This document shows positions 32,696-41,136 of a DNA stretch of 54,011 nucleotides, piece by piece; position 1 is the stretch's first letter; the number at the start of each line of letters is the position of its first letter. This DNA comes from an uncultured Alphaproteobacteria bacterium (lineage in GTDB: Bacteria; Pseudomonadota; Alphaproteobacteria; Methylaequorales; Methylaequoraceae). Made by a program: the position numbers and the translations under genes. Under the pieces are notes generated by a model that worked only from the letters and a program-made list of their open reading frames with translations, made no database searches and was not told the origin of the DNA. The stretch lies in assembly GCA_902522465.1 (NCBI GenBank), contig CABYVV010000009.1, positions 1 to 54,011 on the forward strand. Direction: 5' to 3'.

Positions 32696-33148
32696 ATGTT
32701 AAGAACAATCCTTGAATCCTCATACATTATTTCGATAACATATTTAATTTATTTTTATTATAAATTATTTAAAAATGTAGTTTTTCTCAGAAGACAGTCC
32801 AAGATAACTATTGGTTTTAAGAATAAGAAACTAGAAAGAGCTATCAGGGCTCATTCAAACTTTTGTGAAACAGTTCCCTTTATTTTACTAATAAGCTTTA
32901 TTCTTTATTTTAATAATCTACTCTTCTTTTGTGTACCCATGTTAATATTATTAGCTGTCGGGAGAACCATACACGGTAATGCCATATCCAGCATTAATGA
33001 GAAAATTGAACATAGAAGAATTGGAATGAGATTGACAATGTATTCACTTTTTATAGGATTAGGTGGGTTATTTTACTATTTAACTCAATTAATTTACTTT
33101 TCCTTTAAAACATTTAAAAATACCACTTTTCTACCACAAATTATTTAA
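32696..33148 (+). CDS. MAPEG-family membrane protein
   Basis: Membrane-associated proteins in eicosanoid and glutathione metabolism family. The 150-aa protein has about four hydrophobic segments (near residues 7-28, 58-80, 84-100, 115-137) and the family motif RAIRAHSNFCETVPFILLIS (about residues 46-65), a variant of the ERxxRAHxNxxE signature that binds glutathione in the characterised members. Bacterial members are mostly of unknown role, possibly detoxification. It is divergent from the photolyase operon by 66 nt. A weak AT hairpin (AAATAA, loop, TTATTT, T-run at 33144 on) follows the gene. Confidence 0.8.
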   Translation: MLRTILESSYIISITYLIYFYYKLFKNVVFLRRQSKITIGFKNKKLERAIRAHSNFCETVPFILLISFILYFNNLLFFCVPMLILLAVGRTIHGNAISSINEKIEHRRIGMRLTMYSLFIGLGGLFYYLTQLIYFSFKTFKNTTFLPQII

Positions 33149-33207
33149 ATAAGTCTTATTTTTACTGGATTTTTTAATAATATAATACCATTTTACAGTG
33201 TTTTTTT

Positions 33208-33299
33208 TGGCGGAGAGGATGGGATTCGAACCCACGATAGATGTTGCCACCTATAACGGTTTAGCAAACCGTCGCCTTCAGCCACTCGGCCACCTCTCC
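33208..33299 (-). tRNA. tRNA-Ser (anticodon GCT)
   Basis: The minus strand reads GGAGAGG...CCTCTCC for the acceptor, the D-loop of a class II tRNA, anticodon arm ACGGT-TTGCTAA-ACCGT with anticodon GCT, a long extra arm (ATAGGTGGCAACATCTAT), T-arm GTGGG-TTCGAAT-CCCAT and encoded CCA. It reads AGU/AGC serine codons. The 5' end abuts the gatB stop codon by 1 nt, so it probably lies in the same transcript. Confidence 0.96.
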
Positions 33300-34753
33300 T
33301 AAATCTTTTTCAACTTCTCTTTAAGAATTTTATTTACCACAGTTGGATTCGCTTTGCCCTTGGATAACTTCATAACTTGTCCAATAAAGAAGCCAAATAA
33401 TCTATCTTTACCTTTATTATATTCATCTACCATTTTTGGATTTTCTTGTAAAACCTTGCTAATAAAATTATTTATTTCTGATTCATCTGAAACCTGAACT
33501 AGTCCCTTTTTTTTAATGAAATCTTTAGCGCTTTCTTTTGATCTTATATAATCCTCAAAAACTTCCTTCGCTTGCCTGTTTGAAATGGTCCCATCCATTA
33601 TTAGGTCTATAAAATTTCCTAGTTTTTCTGTTGTAACTTTGGATTCAATTATCGTTTTATCTATTTTCTTTAGATATGAAAATAATTCACCAGTAATCCA
33701 ACTTGTAACAAATTTTGGGTCTCTTTTATGTACAATTTTTTCAAAGAAATTTGCTGTTTCTTTGTCATTTGATAGTATTTCAGCATCATATTCATTTAAA
33801 TTTAATTCTTCCATAAATCTAATTTTTTTTTTATCCGGTAATTCTGGCAATTTCTTTTTTAATTCCTCAATTGTATTACTTTCAATCATCAGTGGCGGAA
33901 GGTCTGGATCCGGAAAATATCTATAATCATGAGACTCTTCTTTTCCTCGCATTGATCTAGTTTCAATTTTATTAGGATCAAATAGTCTTGTTTCTTGAGT
34001 AATGCTTTGTCCTTTTTCAAGAATTTCTACTTGTCTTTTAGCTTCGTATTCAATTGCTTGTTGAATAAACTTGATTGAATTTACATTTTTGATTTCACAT
34101 CTTGTCCCCATATTCTCACCAAAAGGTCTTACTGACACATTAACATCAGCCCTCAAATTTCCTTTTTCCATATTACCGTCACAACTTCCAACATATTTTA
34201 GTATACTACGAAGCTTCTTTACATATTCAGCTGCATCGGATGGACTCCTCATATCTGGCTCTGATACAATTTCCATTAATGCACAACCAGATCTATTTAA
34301 ATCAATATATGAATTTTTTATATCTTGATCATGTAAACTTTTTCCAGCATCTTGCTCAAGATGTAATCTTGTTATACCAATTTTTTTTTGCTTACCCTCA
34401 CTCTCAATAAAAATAAAACCTTTACCAACTATAGGATAATCAAATTGAGAGATTTGATAACCTTGAGGTAAGTCAGGATAAAAGTAATTTTTTCGATCAA
34501 AAACAGACATTTTATTTATTTCTGCATTTAAGCTTAAACCAGTGAGTACAGCTTGTTCAACACAATATTCATTGATAACTGGAAGTGCTCCTGGCATTCC
34601 ACAGTCAACCAAATCAACTTGAGAGTTTGGTTCTCCACCCCAACTTGTAGGTGCTACAGAAAAAAGTTTTGATTTTGAACTTATCTGGGCATGTACCTCC
34701 AAGCCCAAAATAACTTCCCATTTATTTTTTTCCCCTTGAATAAAGTATTCCAT
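33299..34753 (-). CDS. gatB: Asp/Glu-tRNA amidotransferase subunit B
   Basis: Subunit of GatCAB, which converts misacylated Glu-tRNA(Gln) and Asp-tRNA(Asn) to the amidated forms. The 484-aa protein begins with WEVILGLEVHAQISSKSKLF, has the GatB catalytic kinase core (YFYPDLPQGYQISQFDYPI, then GKGFIFIE, near 80-110), LMEIVSEPDMRSP near 165 and the YqeY-like helical C-terminal domain. The length is standard. Its start overlaps the gatA stop by 1 nt (TAATG), and its stop codon overlaps tRNA-Ser by 1 nt. Order is gatC-gatA-gatB on minus. Confidence 0.96.
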   Translation of the reverse strand: MEYFIQGEKNKWEVILGLEVHAQISSKSKLFSVAPTSWGGEPNSQVDLVDCGMPGALPVINEYCVEQAVLTGLSLNAEINKMSVFDRKNYFYPDLPQGYQISQFDYPIVGKGFIFIESEGKQKKIGITRLHLEQDAGKSLHDQDIKNSYIDLNRSGCALMEIVSEPDMRSPSDAAEYVKKLRSILKYVGSCDGNMEKGNLRADVNVSVRPFGENMGTRCEIKNVNSIKFIQQAIEYEAKRQVEILEKGQSITQETRLFDPNKIETRSMRGKEESHDYRYFPDPDLPPLMIESNTIEELKKKLPELPDKKKIRFMEELNLNEYDAEILSNDKETANFFEKIVHKRDPKFVTSWITGELFSYLKKIDKTIIESKVTTEKLGNFIDLIMDGTISNRQAKEVFEDYIRSKESAKDFIKKKGLVQVSDESEINNFISKVLQENPKMVDEYNKGKDRLFGFFIGQVMKLSKGKANPTVVNKILKEKLKKI

Positions 34754-36204
34754 TAAAACTCTCTAAACCTTTCTATTAAGCTACCTGCAGCGAGAACAGA
34801 AATTTCATCAAATGGTTTTCCAATTACTTGCAAACCAATTGGGAGCATCTCATTGTTAAAGCCTGCTGAAACTGAAATCGCAGGCAAACCAGCCAAACTA
34901 GCAGGCACAGTTAGCACATCGTTTAAATACATTTCAATTGGGTCAGTCTGTTTTTCCCCAATAGGAAATGCTACATTTGGAGTGGTTGGGGTTAAAATCA
35001 AATCACAAGATTTGAAGGCTTTTTCAAAGTCATTAGATATTAACTTTCTCACTTTCAATGCTTTTAAATAATAAGCATCATAATAACCCGCTGACAAAAC
35101 ATAGGTACCAATCATAAGTCTCCTTTTTACCTCTTTTCCAAAACCAATGGCTCTAGTCTTTGAATATAAGCTATTAATATTTGGTTCATTAGATCTAAAA
35201 CCATATCTTATTCCATCATATCTTGCCAGATTAGCTGACGCCTCTGCAGGAGCAATAATGTAATATGTTGGCAGAGCAAATTCAGTGTAAGGAAGAGAAA
35301 TTTCAACTATCTCTGCACCCTCAGATTTAAACCATTCAGTTCCATTTTTCCACACTTTCTCAATATTTTCATTTAATCCTTTAATTGAGTATTCCTTTGG
35401 TATTCCAATCTTTTTACCTTTTAAATTAAATTTTTTAAAATCTAGGAAGTTAGGGATTTTTTTTTTTGAACTTGTTGAATCTTTTTCATCACTACTAGCC
35501 ATACATTGAAGCATCAATGCAGCATCTTCTACAGATTTAGTAATTGGACCTGCCTGATCTAGTGATGAAGCAAAAGCTATCATTCCAAACCTTGAACATC
35601 TTCCATATGTTGGTTTTAATCCTACCAAACCACAAAAAGAGGCTGGTTGTCTTATTGAACCACCAGTATCTGAACCTGTAGCAGCCAAACATAATCCACT
35701 GGCTACTGCAGAAGCTGAACCGCCAGATGAACCTCCAGGAACCAGTCTTTTATTTTTGTCAGACTTCGGTTTAAGTGGGTTCAAAACATTACCAAAAAAA
35801 CTTGTTGTGTTCGCTGAACCCATTGCAAATTCATCCATATTAGTTTTACCTAGCATTACAGCTCCTGAATCCCACAAATTTTTGGAAACTGTCGACTCGT
35901 AGAATGGCACAAAATTTTCTAAGATTTTTGAACCTGCAGTTGTTTTAACACCATTCGTACAAAATAAGTCTTTCATGCCAATTGGGATGCCTTCTAATTG
36001 TCTGTTGGAATTTTTCAGTATCCTTTCATCAGATTCTGCAGCCTTCTTAAGCGCTATTTCAAAAGTTTTTGTAATAAAACAATTTAACTCATTGTTTTTT
36101 TGAATTTTTTCTATGAAAAATTTTGTTAGCTCAACAGATGTAAAATCTTTTTTTCTTAATCCTGAAATAGCAGATTGAATAGTTAGTGAGGAGTAGTCAG
36201 TCAC
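34753..36204 (-). CDS. gatA: Asp/Glu-tRNA amidotransferase subunit A
   Basis: Glutaminase subunit that supplies ammonia for GatCAB. The 483-aa protein shows the amidase signature: catalytic Lys in GIPIGMKDLF near residue 75, GGSSGGSASAVASGLCLAAT near 155-175 and the Ser nucleophile/cis-Ser in GSDTGGSIRQPASFCG near 178. Standard length. It overlaps gatC by 4 nt and gatB by 1 nt. With GatB and GatC, and with the AspRS gene at 45.6 kb, it implies indirect Asn/Gln-tRNA synthesis. Confidence 0.96.
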   Translation of the reverse strand: MTDYSSLTIQSAISGLRKKDFTSVELTKFFIEKIQKNNELNCFITKTFEIALKKAAESDERILKNSNRQLEGIPIGMKDLFCTNGVKTTAGSKILENFVPFYESTVSKNLWDSGAVMLGKTNMDEFAMGSANTTSFFGNVLNPLKPKSDKNKRLVPGGSSGGSASAVASGLCLAATGSDTGGSIRQPASFCGLVGLKPTYGRCSRFGMIAFASSLDQAGPITKSVEDAALMLQCMASSDEKDSTSSKKKIPNFLDFKKFNLKGKKIGIPKEYSIKGLNENIEKVWKNGTEWFKSEGAEIVEISLPYTEFALPTYYIIAPAEASANLARYDGIRYGFRSNEPNINSLYSKTRAIGFGKEVKRRLMIGTYVLSAGYYDAYYLKALKVRKLISNDFEKAFKSCDLILTPTTPNVAFPIGEKQTDPIEMYLNDVLTVPASLAGLPAISVSAGFNNEMLPIGLQVIGKPFDEISVLAAGSLIERFREF

Positions 36205-36488
36205 TCTATTACCTTTGGTACAACAAAAAAACCAGAGGAGTTTTCTGGTGCATTCTTGAGAATTTCTTCACTAGTAAAATTTGATTTTGGATCATCTTTT
36301 CTCATAAACATTGATTCATTAAACACTGATAACATCGGTTCAATGTTTTCCGTATCAACTTTTTTTAGATCGTCAACCCAACCTAAAATATTATTTAATT
36401 CAGAAATGAGAATTTTCTCCTCGTTCTGAAGAATTTCTATTCTCGCTAAAAGTGCTACTTTTTTTACTGTTGAATTATCAATAGACAT
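36201..36488 (-). CDS. gatC: Asp/Glu-tRNA amidotransferase subunit C
   Basis: Small helical subunit that tethers GatA and GatB. The 95-aa protein begins with SIDNSTVKKVALLARIEILQ and ends VPKVIE, with the ENIEPMLSVFN segment near 60 corresponding to the GatC motif around the conserved Pro. First gene of the gatCAB operon, overlapping gatA by 4 nt. Divergent from ruvX, 38 nt away. Confidence 0.92.
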   Translation of the reverse strand: MSIDNSTVKKVALLARIEILQNEEKILISELNNILGWVDDLKKVDTENIEPMLSVFNESMFMRKDDPKSNFTSEEILKNAPENSSGFFVVPKVIE

Positions 36489-36526
36489 AAATATTAAACT
36501 AGATTAATTTATAAATAACATCAGGT

Positions 36527-36988
36527 ATGCTTGTTCGCAATATAAAAGAGTTTAAAAAATTAACTTATCAAAAAAAAATAATTTGTTTTGATTATGGAAA
36601 AAAAAAAATTGGTGTAGCCATCTCTGACGAAAATCATAAAATTAGCATGCCAATGTGTATAATTTTTAAAAATAAAGAGTATAAAAAAAAAATTAAAGAA
36701 ATTATTTTCAGTTATAATATTGGTGGGATATTAATGGGTTTACCAATCAATGAGCCTGGTAGAAGCAACAAAATGAGTCAGTCAATTAAAGATATAACAA
36801 AAGGTATAGATTTATATATTAAAAATAATAATCTAGAGATTCCAATTTTTTTTTGGGATGAGAGTTTTACAAGCATAGAAGCAGAAACTAAAACAAAGGA
36901 TTTATTCAATAATACGAAAAAACAAAAGGCATCAATAGATAAATATGCTGCTCAAATAATTTTAGATGATTTTTTAAAAAATACTTAG
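36527..36988 (+). CDS. ruvX: Putative Holliday junction resolvase / pre-16S rRNA nuclease (YqgF family)
   Basis: RNase H-fold nuclease, essential in E. coli, acting in 5' maturation of 16S rRNA and possibly on junctions. The 153-aa protein has the strand-1 motif IICFDYGKKKIGVAISD near residues 17-33, GILMGLPINEPG near 65 and the WDESFTS motif near 109, with the final helix ASIDKYAAQIILDDFL near 135 carrying the last acidic residues. Typical length. It is divergent from gatC and followed 2 nt later by the CoA-transferase, so they form one operon. Confidence 0.92.
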   Translation: MLVRNIKEFKKLTYQKKIICFDYGKKKIGVAISDENHKISMPMCIIFKNKEYKKKIKEIIFSYNIGGILMGLPINEPGRSNKMSQSIKDITKGIDLYIKNNNLEIPIFFWDESFTSIEAETKTKDLFNNTKKQKASIDKYAAQIILDDFLKNT

Positions 36989-36990
36989 TA

Positions 36991-38217
36991 ATGAATAAAA
37001 AAATAAAGCAACCTCTCGAGGGTATAAATGTCCTAGACTTAACTAGAGTTCTTGCTGGACCAACATCAACTCAAGTTTTAGGCGACCTTGGTGCAAATAT
37101 AATCAAGATTGAAAGACCAGTAACTGGCGATGATTCAAGAAATTTAGGACCACCTTATTTGGATAAAAATACAAAAAATCCAATGGAGAGTTCTTATTTT
37201 TTAAGTGTTAATAGAAACAAAAAATCAGTAGCAATTGATTTAACCTCCAAAGAAGGCCAGGAGTTGACAAAGAAATTAGTAAAAAAATGTGATGTTTTAG
37301 TTGAAAATTTTAGGGCAGGTAATTTAAAACAATACGGTTTGGATTATTCAAGCATTATAAAGATAAATCCAAATATTATTTATTGCTCAATTACTGGATT
37401 TGGACAGAATGGTCCATATGCAAAAAGAGGTGGATATGATTATTTAGTTCAAGCAATGGGTGGTATCATGAGTATTACTGGTGAAGAAAATGGAAATCCG
37501 ACAAAAATTGGAGTTGGAGTTTCTGATATAATTACAGGTCTATATTCGAGCATTGCAATTTTAGCTGCGCTGCGTTTCAAACAAGAAACTGGACATGGCC
37601 AACATTTAGACATATCACTGATGGATTCTCAAGTTTCATGGCTAAGTTATGTTGCACAAAATTATCTAGTATCAGGCATTATTCCCAAAAGAATTGGCAA
37701 TGATCATCCATCAATAGTTCCATATCAAACCGTGGAAGCTAAAAATGGTTTGATGGTTCTTGCGATTGCAAACGATCGACAATTTAGTAATTTTTGCAAA
37801 TTTGCAAAAATTGAACATATTTTTAAGGATTTAAAATTTAAGACTAATTCATCTAGAGTAAAAAATAGAAATGCTTTAAACAGAATTATAAATAAGACAA
37901 TAAAAGAAAAAACAATCAACCAATGGGTTAAGGGATTAACAAAAGTAAACGTACCCTGTGGTCCAATAAACAATATAAAACAAGTTTTTAATGATCAACA
38001 AGTTAAGTATAGAAATATGATTGTCACAATGAACCACCCAAAAGCAAAAAATAAAAAAATAAAGTTAGTTGGAAGCCCCATGAATTTTTCAAAGTCTAAA
38101 ATAAAATATAAAAAATCTCCTCCATTACTCGGTGAAGATACTGCAGAAGTACTAAAAACTTTTCTTAAATTATCAGAAAAAGAAATTAAGACACTAAAGA
38201 AAAAAAAGATAATTTAA
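36991..38217 (+). CDS. CaiB/BaiF-type CoA-transferase (family III)
   Basis: Transfers CoA between carboxylic acids (formyl-CoA, carnitine, mesaconyl or related). The 408-aa protein has LDLTRVLAGPTSTQVLGDLG then ANIIKIERP near residues 10-40, VENFRAGNLKQYGLDY near 103 and GGYDYLVQAMGGIMSITGE near 147, which contains the catalytic Asp of the family. The C-terminal PPLLGEDTAEVL is also typical. It begins 2 nt after ruvX. Its precise substrates cannot be read from the sequence, and the neighbours (nuclease, pyrimidine genes) do not help. Confidence 0.9.
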   Translation: MNKKIKQPLEGINVLDLTRVLAGPTSTQVLGDLGANIIKIERPVTGDDSRNLGPPYLDKNTKNPMESSYFLSVNRNKKSVAIDLTSKEGQELTKKLVKKCDVLVENFRAGNLKQYGLDYSSIIKINPNIIYCSITGFGQNGPYAKRGGYDYLVQAMGGIMSITGEENGNPTKIGVGVSDIITGLYSSIAILAALRFKQETGHGQHLDISLMDSQVSWLSYVAQNYLVSGIIPKRIGNDHPSIVPYQTVEAKNGLMVLAIANDRQFSNFCKFAKIEHIFKDLKFKTNSSRVKNRNALNRIINKTIKEKTINQWVKGLTKVNVPCGPINNIKQVFNDQQVKYRNMIVTMNHPKAKNKKIKLVGSPMNFSKSKIKYKKSPPLLGEDTAEVLKTFLKLSEKEIKTLKKKKII

Positions 38218-38245
38218 ATAGAGTATTGAACAATTAAATATAAGC

Positions 38246-38251
38246 TATAAT
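38246..38251 (+). promoter_or_regulatory. Candidate -10 element before pyrB
   Basis: A perfect TATAAT lies 12 nt before the pyrB ATG, with TTGAAC (38226-38231) upstream at a short 14-nt spacing. Transcription would start about 5 nt before the ATG, and no Shine-Dalgarno is evident. Tentative, since AT-rich DNA produces such words often. Confidence 0.3.
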
Positions 38252-38262
38252 ATTCAATTTTA

Positions 38263-39204
38263 ATGAATGGGATAGACAAACTAAAAAATTATCCTCATAA
38301 GCATTTGCTTGGAATTGAAGGACTTCTACCAAATTCATTAAATTTCTTATTAGACTTATCCCAAAAATATGTAAAGTTTTTAGAAAAAAATAGTAAAAAA
38401 CTAGATTATTTAAAAAATAAAACATGTATTAATTTATTTTTTGAGAATTCAACTAGAACAAGAACATCATTTGAACTTGCAGGAAAAAAACTAGGTGCAG
38501 ATATGCTTAATATTTCCGTTGGAACCAGTTCTATAAAAAAAGGTGAAACATTAATTGACACTGCAATGACACTAAATGCAATGCAACCTGATTTAATTGT
38601 TGTGAGACACAATGATGCTGGTGCAGTAAAACTTTTATCAGAAAAGGTAAATTGTGGAGTAATAAATGCTGGAGATGGACCTCATGAACATCCTACTCAA
38701 GCACTTCTCGATGCACTTACTATTCTTAGTAGAAAGAAAACTATTGCAGGACTTAAAGTTGCTATTTGCGGTGATATTATGCACAGCAGAGTAGCTAGGT
38801 CAAATATCCATCTTCTCAATACCCTGGGAGCTGAAGTAAGGGTAATTGGACCCGCAACATTGATTCCAAAAGAAATAGATTCATTAGGAGTAAAAGTCTT
38901 TTACAATATGAAGGATGGATTAAAAGATATTGATATCATAATAATGTTAAGACTTCAGTTGGAAAGAATGTCGGGATCTTTTGTACCTTCAATCAGAGAG
39001 TATTTCAGATTTTATGGTTTAGATAGAGAAAAATTGAATTATGCCAAACCTGATGCTCTAATTTTACATCCAGGACCTATGAACAGAGGGGTAGAAATTG
39101 ATACAGAGTTAGCTGATGACTTAGACAGATCAGCAATATTTGATCAAGTAAGAATGGGAGTTGCAGTTCGAATGGCATGTTTGAAAGCGTTGGTAAAAAA
39201 ATGA
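38263..39204 (+). CDS. pyrB: Aspartate carbamoyltransferase catalytic chain
   Basis: Joins carbamoyl phosphate and aspartate in pyrimidine synthesis. The 313-aa protein has the carbamoyl phosphate motif [12 protein letters not shown] near residues 59-70, the [12 protein letters not shown] segment near 142-153, and [11 protein letters not shown] near 270. The start with a short helical leader ([19 protein letters not shown]) is typical. Its last codons overlap the pyrC-like start in an ATGA arrangement, so both are co-translated; pyrB with an adjacent pyrC-like subunit is the alphaproteobacterial and pseudomonad pattern. There is no pyrI. Confidence 0.96.
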   Translation: MNGIDKLKNYPHKHLLGIEGLLPNSLNFLLDLSQKYVKFLEKNSKKLDYLKNKTCINLFFENSTRTRTSFELAGKKLGADMLNISVGTSSIKKGETLIDTAMTLNAMQPDLIVVRHNDAGAVKLLSEKVNCGVINAGDGPHEHPTQALLDALTILSRKKTIAGLKVAICGDIMHSRVARSNIHLLNTLGAEVRVIGPATLIPKEIDSLGVKVFYNMKDGLKDIDIIIMLRLQLERMSGSFVPSIREYFRFYGLDREKLNYAKPDALILHPGPMNRGVEIDTELADDLDRSAIFDQVRMGVAVRMACLKALVKK

Positions 39205-40520
39205 ATTTTAATAATCTGTTCAATAACAAAAAAGAATCAAATAATTATCTACTAAAAGGTGGAATGATTATTGACCCTAATGAAAAAGTTGTAAAAAAAA
39301 AAGATATTCTAATTAAAGGTAAAATTATTTCCAAGATTAATGAAGAAATAGTTTGTAAATCTGATGATTATATAAAAATTGATTGTAATGGTTTATACAT
39401 TTGTCCGGGTATCGTTGATATGAGAGTTAATCTTGGTGAGCCGGGCCTCGAACACAAAGAAACTATTAAAAGTGCCTGTAAAGCTGCCGCAAGTGGAGGA
39501 ATAACATCGATGATATGTATGCCAAACACATCACCCGTAATTGACCAACCCGCTATTATCCAAAGTATTCAGAGGAAAGCAAGAGAAGTTGCTCTCACAA
39601 AAGTTTTCTGTACTGGCTCGTTGACCAGAGGTACTAATGGAGATGAAATATCTGAATTACAACTAATGTTTGAGTCGGGAGCTGTTGGTTTCACTGATGG
39701 AAATAAAAGTATTGCAAATGCAAGAATTATGAGAAGAGCACTAAATTATGTAAAATCTTTTAACGGATTAATTATTCAGCATGCTGAAGAACAAGAATTA
39801 AGCAAAAAAGGGATTGCAAATGAAGGCGAAGTAGCTACGAGATTGGGACTGACTGGAATCCCAAGTTATGCTGAAGCTATGATAGTTCAAAGAGATTTAT
39901 GGTTAGTTAAAGATACTAAATGCAGATATCATGTTAGCCATATTTCCACAAAAGAAACAGTTGAAATAATTCGTAATGCCAAAAAGTCAGGTATAAATAT
40001 AACATGTGATACCGCACCACCATATTTTCTTCTAAATGAACTTGCAATAGAAAATTACAGAACATTTTCAAAGCTTTTACCGCCTCTGAGGACGGAAGAT
40101 GACAGAAAGGAAATTATTAAAGGGATACTTGATGGAACAATTGATGCTATCGTATCAGACCATACTCCTCAAGATCAGGATGCAAAAAGACTTCCTTTCA
40201 ATCAAGCAGAATTTGGTGGTGTAGGACTTGAAACGCTTTTACCTTTAACTTTAAGTTTAGTAAAAAATTATGATTTAGACTTGATAAGTGCAATCTCATT
40301 GATAACAAAAAATCCATCAGAAATTTTAGGGCTTAATGTAGGAAGTTTAAAGATTAACAATGAAGCAGATATAACAGTATTTGACTTAGATAAACCTTGG
40401 AAAGTTAAGCCAGAAAAATTCCATAGTAAATCAAAAAATTCACCATTTGATAGTCTTTTAGTTCAAGGAAAAAACCTAATGACTTTTGTAAGAGGTAGAC
40501 TTGTTTATAACTTTAAATAA
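39201..40520 (+). CDS. Dihydroorotase-family protein (PyrC-like), metal motif incomplete
   Basis: The 439-aa protein has the amidohydrolase fold: [21 protein letters not shown]-terminally, [20 protein letters not shown] near residues 66-85, [13 protein letters not shown] near 102, QHAEEQ near 192, YHVSHIST near 245 and [13 protein letters not shown] near 315. The standard DxHxHxREPG metal motif is here [10 protein letters not shown], so the two His are absent, as in many alphaproteobacterial PyrC-like proteins and in Pseudomonas PyrC', which is inactive and supports PyrB assembly. The later His and Asp ligands persist. I use ATG 39201 because it overlaps the pyrB stop as ATGA and the earlier start would add unrelated residues. 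It overlaps plsY by 20 nt. Confidence 0.85.
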   Translation: MNFNNLFNNKKESNNYLLKGGMIIDPNEKVVKKKDILIKGKIISKINEEIVCKSDDYIKIDCNGLYICPGIVDMRVNLGEPGLEHKETIKSACKAAASGGITSMICMPNTSPVIDQPAIIQSIQRKAREVALTKVFCTGSLTRGTNGDEISELQLMFESGAVGFTDGNKSIANARIMRRALNYVKSFNGLIIQHAEEQELSKKGIANEGEVATRLGLTGIPSYAEAMIVQRDLWLVKDTKCRYHVSHISTKETVEIIRNAKKSGINITCDTAPPYFLLNELAIENYRTFSKLLPPLRTEDDRKEIIKGILDGTIDAIVSDHTPQDQDAKRLPFNQAEFGGVGLETLLPLTLSLVKNYDLDLISAISLITKNPSEILGLNVGSLKINNEADITVFDLDKPWKVKPEKFHSKSKNSPFDSLLVQGKNLMTFVRGRLVYNFK

Positions 40521-41088
40521 TCTTAATATAATTATAGCTTGCTACTTAATAGGTTCTATTCCATTCGGATTATTAATCTCCTACTTATTAAAAAAACAGG
40601 ATCCTAGGTTACATGGTTCAAAAAATATTGGAGCTACAAATATTCTAAGAACAAGTGGGTGGAAATTAGGTTTACTAACATTATTTTTTGATATTTTAAA
40701 AGGATACATTCCAATTTTTTTTTTAAAATATTACAGTATTTCAGTGGATTATATAATTGTTTCTATTTTTCTCGGCCATTTATTTCCAGTTTGGTTAAAA
40801 TTCAAAGGAGGCAAGGGTATAGCAGTAATAATTGGTTGTCTGGCTGCTTATAATCTGCATTACGGCCTTTTTTTTGTATTTATGTGGTTAACTCTTGCCG
40901 CTGTAACTAGGTACTCATCATTGTCAGCTCTTATTGCTTCTTCGGGAACACTTGTTCTAATGGGAATAAACGATGATCATTTGTTTTTACCAATGATTGG
41001 CATTGTAGTGATGATTTTTTTCAAGCATATTTCAAACATAAAAAGATTATTGAGCGGTGAAGAATCAAAAATAATTTTAAAAAAATAA
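40501..41088 (+). CDS. plsY: Acyl-phosphate glycerol-3-phosphate acyltransferase
   Basis: Membrane enzyme that makes lysophosphatidate from acyl-phosphate. The 195-aa protein has about five membrane segments and the three PlsY motifs: YLIGSIPFGLLI then DPRLHGSKNIGATNILRTSG (about residues 30-50), KFKGGKGIAVIIG near 100 and the later LSALIASSGTLVL with ISNIKRLLSGEE near the end. The start used is TTG 40501, giving a 20-nt overlap with the pyrC-like gene. In many alphaproteobacteria dprA lies between plsY and topA; here topA follows directly after 48 nt. Confidence 0.92.
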   Translation: MFITLNNLNIIIACYLIGSIPFGLLISYLLKKQDPRLHGSKNIGATNILRTSGWKLGLLTLFFDILKGYIPIFFLKYYSISVDYIIVSIFLGHLFPVWLKFKGGKGIAVIIGCLAAYNLHYGLFFVFMWLTLAAVTRYSSLSALIASSGTLVLMGINDDHLFLPMIGIVVMIFFKHISNIKRLLSGEESKIILKK

Positions 41089-41136
41089 ATTTTTTTTTGA
41101 CTTTTAATATTAAAAAATATAGTAAATTTCATTGTT

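Noticed and set aside
33144-33165. Rho-independent terminator after the MAPEG gene
   Set aside because: The hairpin stem is six A-T pairs with a 3-nt loop; too weak to report as a terminator on its own.
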